A DNA stretch of 64,000 nucleotides from Actinostola sp. cb2023 (lineage: Eukaryota > Cnidaria > Anthozoa > Actiniaria > Actinostolidae): the NCBI GenBank assembly GCA_033675265.1, contig JAUJYZ010001076.1, forward strand, positions 310,001 to 374,000. The letters run 5' to 3'. A program made the translations under genes and the position numbers. Positions 11,493-22,250 of the stretch are shown here, in pieces (positions within the stretch are counted from its first letter, which is position 1; every line of letters begins with the position of its first letter). The notes under the pieces are model-generated. The model did no database searches. It was not told the DNA's origin and saw only the letters and a program-made list of their open reading frames with translations.

Positions 11493-11856
11493 CATTTTCC
11501 CGTGAATGGTACGTAATTCACTTGAAGTAGAGAAAACGTTACGTGAACCATTTGCATTTATATTCACGTTGTGTAAGTTCAGTTTATATAATAGAAAACA
11601 AACGATTTGTAGAATCCCTTCAAATGCTACCCCTCATTAAACAACCACTCAAATAATATATTCTGACGAGAGACGCGCGCTCTTTCCCCTAATAAATTCT
11701 ATTATATAAAGCAAATAGATCAGGTACAGAACATAGGTAAACCTCATAAATACACTTGCTTGATTCGTTTGCATTGTAAATATTGTACTTTTTTCGATTC
11801 TTTCAGAGAAAAATGTAATACTGAGACGCTTTCACCCACTGGAAGAGTGCGGCGAT

Positions 11857-14800
11857 ATGGAATACTTCAAGCATTTAAGATTTTCAGGGATTTCTTCAGA
11901 ACAAATCCGACAACAAATTTCTTATTACAAGAAATCAGTCAACCGTGCGAAAAGAGTATGTGACAAGCATGGAGAAATGGAATCATATTTCCAACTAGGA
12001 CAACTGTATGGCACAGTAAATCAGTACTCCGATGCTGTCCTCTATATTAAAAAATGCCTCGACATCGCTAAAGAACTTAAAGACGCGTTTTATGAGAAGA
12101 ACTGCTGTTTGATGATTCTCTTGACTTACAGGGATCTCCAACAGTATAAATGTGTTGAAATCTCCCGTAGAGATAACGATAAAAACATCGAAAAGTTTGT
12201 TTCTTTCGTTTTGGGAAAGTTGTATTTTTCAAAAGAAGAGTTTAGTAAAGCTGTTGTTTGTGGTGAGCGAGGGCTCGCATGTGCGAACGAAATTGGTGAT
12301 ACCAAATATCAGGCAATGATTTCCCTGCTGCTTCAGGATTGCTACTTCCACTTGAAGAAATATCAAGATGCTATTCGTAATGGGCAAAGCTGCAATGAAG
12401 TTTCTAAAGCCATTGATGATACAGATGGTGAAGTGTTTTCGTACACGATTCTAAGCCAAACCTACCAGTCACTGAATCAACTCGACGATGCTGTTAATTG
12501 TATGATGAAAGCCATAGATGTTGCAACACAATCTCAGGATGCAAGTTTAATAGCGACTGCCCATTTTGGAGCTGGTAAAGTGTTCCACTCATTGAATCAA
12601 TTTAATAATTGTATTGTCCATTTAAAAACGTCTATCGAAATTGCTGAGAAAAACGAGCTGGATTGTATGTACATGCATATGGCACTAGCCGATAGCTACA
12701 GCAAAATCAGCGAGGATAGATGTGCACTTACCCATGCCTTAAAATGCCTTCGTAAAGCCAGAAACACTGAAAACAAACATGCTGAAATGGATGTTTTATT
12801 ACTGCTGGGTGAAATATTGATGTCAATGAAGAGGGAAAATCAAGCACTTTTAAATGTCAATAGAGCGATTGAAATCATGGAAGAAACAGGGATGAAGGTT
12901 CATGAGCTGAGTGCATATTTCCAACATGGAACGACCTACAGGTCATTGCAGAAGTACGATGAAGCCATTGAATGTTTTCAAAAGTGTGTTGACATTGCAC
13001 AGAAAACAGGGGACAAAGTAATACAAAAACAGTCATACTTCCAAATCGGAAATTGCTACGAGTTTATGAATCAGTTCGAGAAAGCTGTTCTATATGGGAA
13101 GAAGTACATGGACATTGTAGAAGAGGTTGGCGATGAAAAGGATGAGCTTGAGGCACATTTATCGTTAGGAATAGCACACCTTGGTTTGGACCAATACGAG
13201 CATGCTTATTCTAACTTGAATAAGGGGAAAGAGGTAGCTGAGGCTCATAAAGATACTTTTTATCTGGAATCATTCAATGAACATCTCGATCATTTCTTCC
13301 GACGAATTGGTATGAGGACTGCAGTCTCATCTCACCAGTATGTAGTGATAGGAGCACCAGCTGGTGGAATTTGTTTGGTGGGCCAGGGAAATTATTTATC
13401 CGAGAAAGATGATGTTGAAGATCATCAAAGGCTTCAAGAAGTATCTTTATTTCAACAGTATGAGTATCACAGATCACAAGAAAATTACGAGGAAGCCATT
13501 ACTTACCTTAGAAAGTATTTGAAAGAATATGATCACCATCCATTCTATCATGGCAACGAAAAAGTACATTGTTTGCTAGAGATAGCAACAATGCACCAGA
13601 AGATGCATCAGTTAGACAAAGCCTTGCAGTGCTATGACGAAGGCCTGGCTATTGCAACTAAAATTGAAGCTAAACATCTCCAAGCCGAGTGTCACTATGA
13701 AGCTGGAAATGCTTACTTTTTTCTTGGAAAAGAAAGTAGCGCTGTGAAGTCTTACGAGCAATCTATTCAGTGTTTTGACATGATGTTTGATGCTTTTGGT
13801 GAACACGAACGCGACGATGAGTTCAAAATATCTCTTTTAGATACTTACGTGCATTGTTACAAGAGTTTGGTGCAAGCATTCATTTATACCAAGCAGCTAG
13901 AGCAAGCTTTGATTACGTCAGATCACAGTCGTGCAAGGTCTCTGAAGGACCTTCTTCGAAAGTACGGTGTGGGAAGTAAAACTACGCAGGAGCAAGGCAT
14001 ACAGTTCAGTGACGTCCAGGAACTTGTTTCTCGTAATGCATTTTCCATCCTGTTTTATTGTACATGTTGTGTTAAATGTGCCACCTTGTACACATTTCTT
14101 ATTGATAAGGGCAAAGATCTGCAGTTTTCAATCCAGGACCAACGACAATGCTGTGGGATCAATATTGAAACGTGTATCAAAAGAGCTTTTAATGAAATGC
14201 AAATTGACCAAGAGGTAAGGTCCGAAAACAGGTCATCTGATGCAAGTTGTAGTGAAGGAAAGAAACAAGAAGAAGAGAGCCAACATGTCTTTCCACATTC
14301 CGTCGCGCAGGTTCAGACCAAAGCCGAGCAATGTCGAAATGTTCCGGGCGTGACAGGCGAACCTCCAGAACACACCGGTCAAAGCACTAAGGAGAGTGCC
14401 TTAAAGGAACTGCATCGAAACTTGCTAAGCAAATGTGTGAGCTCTATCAAAGGCGATGAGGTAATATTCTCCCATGATTGCCGACTTTGCAAGACGAAAT
14501 AGTGTTCATTCCTGACGGTCCTCTTTACAAGGTACCATTTGCTGCCCTCCAGGACCCAGATACGGGACGTTATTTGTCAGAAACTAAACGCATCAGGCTT
14601 GCGCCTTCAATAGCAACGTTGAAGCTCCTAAACGATCGTCCAGAAGACATGGACTGTAAAAGAGGCGCATTAATTATTGGAGATCCATTGGTTGGCAAAG
14701 TTATCTTGGATGGAGAGGAACGAGAGATCAAGCCCATATTTATGGCATACATCGAGGCAGTTGCAATTTCAAACCTGTTCCGTGTTGAACCGCTCACAAG

Positions 14801-15305
14801 AGAGAAGGCGACTAAAGCAGCTGTCTTAGAAAAGCTGCACCAAGGAGTGTCAGTCATTCATATTGCTGCACATGGTGACGATCAAAATGCTACCATCTTG
14901 CTGGCTCCCTCTCCCGAAGTAAGGGCAACAAAGATTCCAGACGAAGAAGATTACATACTCACCATGGATGACGTGCAGAAGGTTGCGGTACGTGCCCAGT
15001 TAGTCGTGTTAAGTTGCTGCCACAGTGGTCGTGGCGAAATCCGAGCAGAAGGAGTAGTTGGCATGTGTCGAGCCTTAATTCTAGCGTCAGGAGCTCGTGC
15101 TGTGCTTGCATCTCTGTGGGCAATCGATGATGATGCCACTCGTGAGATCATGATACAGTTCTATTTAAATCTCAGAGAAAAGAAAAGTGCAAGTTTGAGC
15201 CTTCAGCTGGCAATGGATCACATGAGAAAAAGCAAAGAGTACAACCAACCCAAGTACTGGGCCCCATTCTTTCTTATGGGTGATGACGTCACGATTATAA
15301 TGTAA
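11857..15305 (+). CDS. TPR-CHAT protein (TTC28-like), with a frame break before the CHAT domain
   Basis: The first frame (11857-14502) encodes about 880 residues dominated by tetratricopeptide repeats. Good examples are near residue 353 (HGTTYRSLQKYDEAIECF) and near residue 610 (AGNAYFFLGKESSAVKSYEQ). The second frame (open from 14478 to 15305) encodes a CHAT domain, a caspase-like clan CD fold. It starts IVFIPDGPLYKVPFAAL and has a candidate catalytic His in HIAAHGDD (residue 132 of that frame) and Cys in VVLSCCHSGRGE (residue 181). Both dyad residues are present, so the domain could be an active peptidase. The start ATG at 11857 has a purine at -3 and G at +4. Joining the frames needs removal of 3n+2 bases near 14435-14502. 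The GT-AG pairs I tested, such as GAG|GTAATA at 14461, do not restore frame. The pair that does (GT at 14435 with AG at 14493 or 14502) is weak. So this is a small unusual intron, a sequencing indel, or a genuine frameshift. The function of animal TPR-CHAT proteins is poorly known, and bacterial relatives act as defence proteases. Otherwise intronless. Confidence 0.88.
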
Positions 15306-15309
15306 TAAA
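15304..15309 (+). promoter_or_regulatory. Candidate poly(A) signal of the TPR-CHAT gene
   Basis: AATAAA overlaps the TAA stop codon (15303-15305). It is canonical in sequence, but its position so close to the stop would give a very short 3' UTR. Confidence 0.35.
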
Positions 15310-15420
15310 AAGCGTGGAATTGTTCAAAATAAGTAAAATTATGACGTTTGATAAACAATACAAAAACTAAACTATATATACTTATTATTCGAGTATTTTA
15401 ATTTGTTCTATATGGTTTAG

Positions 15421-15869
15421 CCACAGGCAGCCCAACCATTCCTTTTGAGGCTACTAAATAATGTAATAAAATGATATTTGCGTCTTTTTTTTGATGGGTT
15501 TCCTGTGGTAGAGCGTGCGCACGCGCGCAATACGTATTATGTTGGCTTCCCTGTGCATAGAAATGTATGATGTTGGGATCCCTGTGCATAGAAATTGATG
15601 ATGTTGGGCTCCCTGTGGGCGTCCCGCAGTACATGTATATCCCTCATGTGTATATTTTCGTCCCTTGTTTCAATATACACATGAGTGCGGGACGCACACA
15701 GGAAGCCCAACATATATGTTACTCAACACAGGGAACCCATGTCCAACATAATACCTATTTGCGCGCGCGCTCTCTATATATACCACAGGAATCCCATCAC
15801 AAAAAGACGCAAATATCATTTTATTGAATTATTTAGTAGCCTCAAAAGGAATGGTTGGGCTGCCTGTGG
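15421..15869. mobile_element. 449-bp nested palindrome with CCACAGG ends and 5-bp duplication
   Basis: Ends are CCACAGGCAGCCCAACC and its complement, flanked by TTTAG on both sides (15416-15420 and 15870-15874). The arms pair over most of their length. Inside, the motif TGGGNTNCCTGTG or its complement recurs in each arm: near 15497, 15544, 15573 and 15603 on the left, near 15699, 15731 and 15780 on the right. The element therefore looks like palindromes nested in palindromes. A relative with the same ends and a 5-bp duplication is at 45817-45956. No coding capacity. Confidence 0.8.
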
Positions 15870-16096
15870 TTTAGCTTGCGTTGTCTGTAAATTGTGAAAA
15901 GGCTCCAACATACCACAAGGCAACGCAGGCTAGCACAACTCGATTTATCGTCTTCCATAGCAACGCAAGCATATATAGGAGCATTACTTCACATTTTCGG
16001 ATTCGGTTGTTGTCACAAGTACTTTTGTGATTTCAAACGTATGTGTACAATTTTGTAATGGATCCGCTCCTTCATCCCTTACGTTAATTAATTAAT

Positions 16097-17112
16097 TAAT
16101 ACCCATGGATAGCATATATAGTACCCATGGATAGCATAGTACCCATGGATAGCATAGAACCCATAGATACCATAGTACCCATAGATACCATAGAACCCAT
16201 GGATAGCATAGTACCCATGGATAGCATACAAACCATGGATGCCATAGTACCCATGGATAGCATAGAACCCATAGATACCATAGTACCCATGGATAGCATA
16301 GAACCCATGGATAGCATAGAACCCATGGATACCATAGTACCCATGGATACCATAGAACCCATAGATACCATAGTACCCATGGATAGCATAGAACCCATGG
16401 ATAGCATAGTACCCATAGATACCTAGTACCCATGGATAGCATAGAACCCATGGATAGCATAGTACCCATGGATACCATAGAACCCATAGATACCATAGAA
16501 CCCATAGATACCATAGTACCCATGGATAGCATAGAACCCATGGATAGCATAGAACTCATGGATAGCATAGAACCCATGGATACCATAGTACCCATGGATA
16601 CCATAGAACCCATAGATACCATAGAACCCATAGATACCAGAGAACCCATGGATAGCATAGAACCCATGGATACCATAGAACCCATGGATAGCATAGAACC
16701 CATGGATACCATAGTACCCATGGATAGCATAGAACCCATGGATACCATAGAACCCATAGATACCATAGTACTCATGGATAGCATAGAACCCATGGAAAGC
16801 ATAGTACCCATGGATACCATAGAACCCATAGATACCATAGTACCCATGGATAGCATAGAACCCATGGATACCATAGAACCCATAGATACCATAGTACCCA
16901 TGGATAGCATAGAACCCATGGATACCATAGAACCCATAGATACCATAGTACCCATGGATTGGATACCAGAGAACCCATAGATACCATAGAACCCATGGAT
17001 AGCATAGAACCCATGGATACCATAGTACCCATGGATAGCATAGAACCCATGGATACCATAGAACCCATAGATACCATAGTACCCATGGATAGCATAGAAC
17101 CCATGGATAGTA
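16097..17112. repeat. 18-bp minisatellite array, copy 2
   Basis: About 56 units of the same 18-mer as at 8237-9690, same orientation and the same variant positions (CATAGA/CATGGA, ACC/AGC, GAA/GTA). The GGATAGCATA variant is more frequent than in copy 1. Open frames on both strands are artefacts of the period. Confidence 0.95.
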
Positions 17113-17229
17113 TAGGAATTAAAGTATTATATATATAAAGAACTACTTAAAGTTGTTACTTTAACTAACACTGCCCAAAGAGGCCAGGCTATTCATTTGT
17201 TGTTAATTTAGTGGCTTTTAAGTTACTGC

Positions 17230-17710
17230 CGGGGAAAGTATTGTTATTAGTCGGGGTTTTTTCGGGGACTACGTCTATGTCCCCTTTGTTTTGAATACGA
17301 AATACAAAGCATGAGCATTATTGATAATCACGCAACGCTCTCTCCCCTCAGATACCCAATCTTTGTAATTGAAGATCGGCCGGGGAAGGCCCGACCTCGT
17401 ATTGTTATTAGTCGGGGTTTTTTCGGGGACATACGTCTATGTCCCCTGTTGTTTTTGAGTCATTAGTTAGAAAGGACCAAAGCACTGAGATCATATGCAG
17501 GCAATAATCATTGCATCTCCCAATTGTTCATTGAATATTGTAAACCGCATAATGCGGTAGTTTCTAGTACTATTGCTAGGTGCTTGGGTAAGCAGCCGTG
17601 TGTCTGAGGGGAGAGAGCGTTGCGCTGAAGTGCGAGGGAGACTATGAGATCATATGCAGGCAATAATCATTGCATCTCCCAATTGTTCATTGAATATTGT
17701 AAACCGTGCT
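17230..17710. repeat. Interleaved short duplications
   Basis: GTTATTAGTCGGGGTTTTTT appears at about 17242 and 17404, and GAGATCATATGCAGGCAATA at 17487 and 17645, each extended by 50-60 matching bases. These look like two partly overlapping local duplications. The origin is unknown. Confidence 0.7.
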
Positions 17711-17990
17711 GGAATGATCCAAAGTAGACACTTCAGTCTTTAAGGGACATAGCTTTCGAAGTGCAGTTACCTCTATAGGGCATTGTTCAAGAGAGCATAT
17801 GTATTATAAGAAGCCTATCATTGACACGAATTTAATGCTGTACTTAATTCCAGCTGTCTGATTCTAAGTTAAAACAGCATTAAAGTCTACATATGGTGTC
17901 ATGAGTACACCGAGTAGTTGTACGTGTTTTCTATTTGGCATCTGGCTTCACGCATAATAAGGGCATAATATGGATTATGGTGAAAGAGAA

Positions 17991-18343
17991 TTTTAAATTA
18001 GACAAAAGGTACACTAGCTTATACCTTGCATGATAATTGTAATTCTCTGAGCCCATCGAGGTGATCAGTTACTTCTTAACGTGACCCTACTCTTCACATG
18101 CATGCGATGCCAAATACTTGGGTTACTTTGCTAGTTGCACTCAAGGTCCTCAAGAAGAAGAGGCCGTTTCTTGCGGTTGCACGCTATTTATACCATTTCT
18201 CATTTGAATAACAATGGCTCTTTGGAACGTGGGCAGTTTGCGCATGCACAAATAAGAACGCATAATAAGAGCATAATGTTCCGTATGGCTCAGAGAATTA
18301 CAATTATCCTGCAAGGTAAGTGTACCTTTTGTCTAATTTAAAA
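17991..18343. repeat. MITE-like element with 60-bp inverted arms
   Basis: TTTTAAATTAGACAAAAGGT... through TGTAATTCTCTGAGCC is mirrored on the right (18287-18343). The middle also has a direct repeat of CGCATAATAAGNGCATAAT at about 17951 and 18260. Confidence 0.75.
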
Positions 18344-18521
18344 TTTTGGTCCAAGTTGAAAATGAAAATCATTAATTGAATCAGTATTGACTCTGCACCA
18401 ACCCGCTCAAGTCAAATTTGCTTCTTCTCCTTTGTCGATGCAATTCTTCAACACAGCGTCCAGGACCGTCTGTAGTTAGGAAACATGAAAACACATTTGA
18501 ATTTTGTCTACGGTAATAGTT

Positions 18522-19250
18522 TTATGCCATGTACTCATCTCCCCCATCTCTTCCAGCTCTCCGGGGACGATCGCTTCGCTTTGTGGTGGTACGACGTAGG
18601 TGGCCTTGATAACAACTCGACAGCAGGAAGGTGGTGACTTTGTTGCACTCTCCTTCGCCGTCCAACGTCATGGTGTAGCGGCCGTCACGCAGCACTATCT
18701 GTCCTCCAAACACACGCATCAGATCCAGTCCCAGGATCCCGTCTTGCTCTATGTTCGCCACCCAGCTGTTGAAACCGCAAGTTGAAACGCCTCTACTCTA
18801 ACTCAACAGCAATATCCAGGGCTTCGTTTAGAGTTCTTGGTCGCGATTGCTGGACTTTCCATCTTGTGTCGGCATTCCCCAGGGCGTCCACGAACACTCG
18901 CCAGTGTTTCCCAGCTCAGGTCCACAGGGACTTCTGGATAGGCCTGTCGTGTCAGTCTCCTCAGCGGCCTGAGCCAGCTCTGGAAGTGACTCGTTTGTCT
19001 GGCGGGTCCTCGTCTTGATCTTCGCCCGAAACATAGCTCTGTGCGGTTTGCTGTGCCAAATCGCGTTGCTAGGGCTAGCGTCATTCAGGGAGCTAAAGCG
19101 TTTTCTTTGTTTGCTAGCTGGGTAAATCTCCCAACACCTCCCTTGCCGGGTCGGAAAGGTTCACAGCGAGGTACGTGGCATTCACCACCGCGCTCCAGTT
19201 GTTTATGTCTGCTACCAGTTGCTACTGAGCAAGATAGTCATCCCAGCTTG
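18522..19250 (-). pseudogene. Ty3/Gypsy gag (3' part) and retropepsin remnant
   Basis: Read on the - strand, 19250 to about 18780 encodes a decayed gag core (fragments such as WDDYLAQ, ADINNWS, LTRQAYPEVPVDL) with in-frame stops and frameshifts. 18761-18522 then encodes the C-terminal half of an aspartyl protease with the ANIEQDGILGLDLM motif typical of Gypsy retropepsins. No reverse transcriptase, integrase or LTR was found here. The gag N-terminal piece continues at 22251-22470, on the far side of an inserted element. Clearly inactive. Confidence 0.75.
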
Positions 19251-19578
19251 GAGGGTATGGATGGGGGTATGCGATTGTCAGTAAACTACTAAATTTTAGG
19301 CCAATTGTCAGTTAACTACTAATTTGTCTAATTTTAATTAATTATTAACTTTCGTTTTATAAATGATAGATATTATAGAAAGGGAAGTACTAATTATCAA
19401 ACATTAAAAAACTCATTAATAATTCATAACCATTTTGTCCAATCCGATGCTCCTCACTGGTCACGAGGAAAGCACTCTATACTACATAAAATGCGTTTGA
19501 AACTTAAAGCCCGGGGAGGGATTTGAATGCGGCCCAGGGGAATAATGGGGTAGAATAGAAGAACAATAGAAAGTAAAT

Positions 19579-19671
19579 GAACATGAAGCATTATATAATG
19601 ACACACGTTGCATTATATATTAATATTAATATATAATGCCACGTCTGATGCTATATAATGCTTCATGTTCA
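19579..19671. repeat. AT-rich hairpin
   Basis: TGAACATGAAGCATTATATA is mirrored at 19652-19671 around a TATTAATATTAATATA centre. It lies just 3' of the recombinase gene. Confidence 0.7.
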
Positions 19672-19740
19672 TAGATAGTAGAAATAAAATATAACAGCCA
19701 TTAATTTGAATAATCAGAACATTTATTTTAATTGTGTGGC

Positions 19741-21245
19741 TTATTTATTGAAATGAAAAGTACAATTATTGAATACCGAGCCCAACGATACAACTTTGTC
19801 TACGTTAGAAGTATCTGGTAAAACCATGCTACCTAACAATTCATCTGCGACTTCGAAATCTAACGATTCAAGATCTAAATCGTTTAAGCCGCTCTCGGCA
19901 CTTATATCTGTTTCAGGAGAACTAGCTTTAGTGGTAGTGGTAGCGTTTTGATTTGCGACCGGTGGTCCAAGCAGATTGCTGACCATCGTTTGTTGTTGTA
20001 AGCTAGATTTTTCATACTTAAACAAAGCATTCGATCGATGGCCTGTCCTATCACGTATCAATTTCTCCTCTACCTGATTTTGAAACAAACGCGAAGCGCA
20101 AGTTATTCTTAAACAATGTGACGTCTTACGTTCCAAACCAGCTTTTTCACACAAGTTAGGCAAAATTTTGTTTAGCGTATTAATACCTACAGGTGAACTG
20201 CAAAAAGTGAAAACCTGAGTATTTGGATTTGGCTTGAAATAAAATGCATCTATATCCTTAGCTAGATGTTTAACTTTCTCCATATAAGTTGCATAACAAT
20301 TTACTATACACGGCTGATGATTGACATCTTTGCCAGCGCAGCAAACGTGTTTAACTACTCTGGGCTTATACTTTAAATCTTTCAAACCACCGTGGTAGGT
20401 TTTTGAGAAACTTTCATCGTAGGTGACTGACTCAAAATCTATTCTAAAATTGTAGCACCTTAAATTCCTATGCTCTTTCGAGCGCAACCCAAATAATTTA
20501 CCGTTGTAAAAGTAAAGAGTTGAAAGCAAAGACCTAGCTGATTGGCAACCCATGAGACCCATCTTCCACAAAGTAGCCTCGTCTTCTTCTGTTATTTCTT
20601 GTCGTTCCTCCATTTTCGACTGCATACCAACGCCTTGTTGGGTCGCCTGCCGCATTTCTACATCCAAAGCACGTCTCAATATGTTCAACCTTTAAAGGAA
20701 CAATTCAGTATTAATAAAAACTATTATTTTAAATGATTCTAACTCGAATTTACAAAGAGTCTAATCCAATTAACGCCAGAATCAAAGCTATACTCGTAAG
20801 AAATAAAGTTATTTACATCTTACCTTCTATCGTTTTGACTTAACAGTGAAATGGCATTTCCACTTTCAGCAAGATGGCGCTGAAGGCCCGCAACAATCAT
20901 GTACAGACTTCTTCCTGGATACCTCTCTCCATTTACCTTCACCACTTCTTCGACAAACTTTGTCAGCCAAAAGTTCAGGGATTCTTCATTCATATTGGCG
21001 ATATTCGTATCTAATGACTGTACTTTGGCAATGTCAATTTCAAACGAACGCTGCTCTTTCGAAGGATCTTTGTTGGCTCTACCTATTTGCCATTCGGAAA
21101 AGACTTTAAAAGACCACTTCGTAGATGAACGCGTGGACTTTGGAATACTCTCTTGCAATGTATTTTTTTCTTCTTCACTAGACTTCGGTGGCCTAAATTC
21201 CCGCTTCGGAGGCATGTTTTTACTTATCCAAAAGCGAAGAACCAA
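19741..21245 (-). CDS. Tyrosine recombinase of the Crypton/DUF3504 type, two exons
   Basis: Exon 1 runs from 21245 (or the internal Met at 21215) to 20824 and encodes a basic N-terminus followed by a SAM-like core-binding region (STKWSFKVFSEWQIGR, LNFWLTKFVEEV). The intron 20823-20690 has GT (GTAAGA) and AG (TTTAAAG) ends and splits an Arg codon in phase 2. Exon 2 (20689-19741) encodes the catalytic domain: Arg at residue 69 of the exon-2 product (FGLRSKEHR), HCLR (His191, Arg194), TGHRS (His217) and KYEKS (Tyr225), the expected R-H-R-H-Y set. The joined protein is about 456 residues with no stop or frameshift, so it could be active. The same domain occurs in domesticated vertebrate proteins such as QRICH1 and ZMYM2. 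Confidence is high for the family and moderate for the exact start. Confidence 0.88.
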
Positions 21246-21448
21246 AAGACTTCACATGCGAATTGATACTGACAAAGTTCTGCATATTTAAATTTCAAAT
21301 TTTATTCGTCTTTTATTGTTGTTCAATTCAATTCCCAAATGCAAACAACCTTTGATTCCTTTTTCTTTTGTTTTCTCGAATCACTTCATATAGTTTCATC
21401 GATATTGGACAAAATGGTTATGAATTATTAATGAGTTTTTTAAGTCAT

Positions 21449-21545
21449 TCAATAAACTCGCAGCACGTGTTTTATCAGGTATAAAATCCCTTGGGCTTCG
21501 CCCTCGGGATTTTATACCTGATAAAACACTGCTGCTCGTTTATTA
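21449..21545. repeat. Hairpin with GGGCTTCGCCC cap
   Basis: AATAAACTCG...GTTTTATCAGGTATAAAATC pairs with its complement around a GGGCTTCGCCC tip. A second family member is at 26849-26940 with CGGCTTCGCC at its tip. Confidence 0.8.
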
Positions 21546-21596
21546 AATACTACATAAGTAATAAAACCATTAAATATCACTCACTGACCTTTATAA

Positions 21597-22200
21597 GCAG
21601 GGGCGGATCCAGGTTTTTGTCAAACAGGGGGTTGTGTTGTGTGAGCGGCGAAACCGCGAAGTACTAGGGGGTGTGGGGGCATGCCCCCCTGAAAATTTTG
21701 AAATCTACAAGCTCTAAAATGCAATTTTTAGAGATCTGGAGTTGTTTTATTAACACAACAAAACTCAATTTTCATTAAATGTTGAGTTTATTGGACATGA
21801 AATGGAATGACTGTCAGTGAAATGGCTGTCAGTGCTTCAAGATGGCGGATCATGAATCAATGTCATGTCAATGAGCTTCGCGGAGAAGTCTACTATCAGA
21901 TTCAATCAAGTGACATGCAGTATACACCATTCTGCTTTGTTTTATTACTCGTGCCCAGGCCGAAGGCCTCTGTGACGCTCGAACGTGGACCCATCACTGC
22001 ATCCGGCACTAATTCTATAGAAGCTCAAAATAACTTTGACAATACCACTCAAGGCCATGGCTGGCAGAGTCAAGAGTAGCCTGGTCAAGAGCGAACTGTT
22101 CATCAGCTCAGGTTACATTAATAATAGACACAAAAATGTGTCAATATTCCACCAAGGTCTTATTAAAGAGATTACAAGCTTAGATGACCTTAGATAGCTA
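21597..22200. other. Repeat-derived sequence, no gene recognised
   Basis: It contains the GGGGGCATGCCCC fragment shared with 7955-8025 and an ACTCGTGCCCAGGCCGAAGGCC phrase also seen at 55035. I do not support the short frames here. Confidence 0.4.
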
Positions 22201-22250
22201 CTAAATTTTAGGCCAAATGTCAGTTAACTGTTAACCCCATCCATACCCTC

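Larger units (their letters stand above)
19405..21443 (-). mobile_element. Inner inverted-repeat unit around the recombinase gene
   Basis: AAAAACTCATTAATAATTCA through TAACCATTTTGTCCAAT (19405-19442) is repeated as its complement at about 21404-21443. The unit of about 2.04 kb contains the entire two-exon gene and could be the actual mobile unit. The phrase CATTAATAATTCAT is also echoed near 26420, 26965 and 38350, hinting at other ends in the window. Confidence 0.65.
19251..22250 (-). mobile_element. 3,000-bp element with TIRs, 6-bp TSD and a tyrosine recombinase gene
   Basis: The left end GAGGGTATGGATGGGG at 19251 is the exact complement of CCCCATCCATACCCTC ending at 22250. AGCTTG flanks both sides (19245-19250 and 22251-22256). 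Deleting the element and one AGCTTG rejoins the Gypsy gag frame across a conserved Ser-Trp-Asp-Asp stretch, so the boundaries are well supported. Subterminal blocks CTACTAAATTTTAGGCCAA and TGTCAGTTAACT occur near both ends. A second pair of 40-bp inverted repeats (19405 and 21443) lies inside and encloses the recombinase gene. So either one element has two layers of inverted repeats, or a recombinase element is nested in a nonautonomous one. Confidence 0.85.

Noticed and set aside
14215..14220. Strong donor-like GAG|GTAAGG inside the TPR-CHAT frame
   Set aside because: No acceptor downstream that I can find restores the CHAT reading frame from this donor, and the frame stays open past it.
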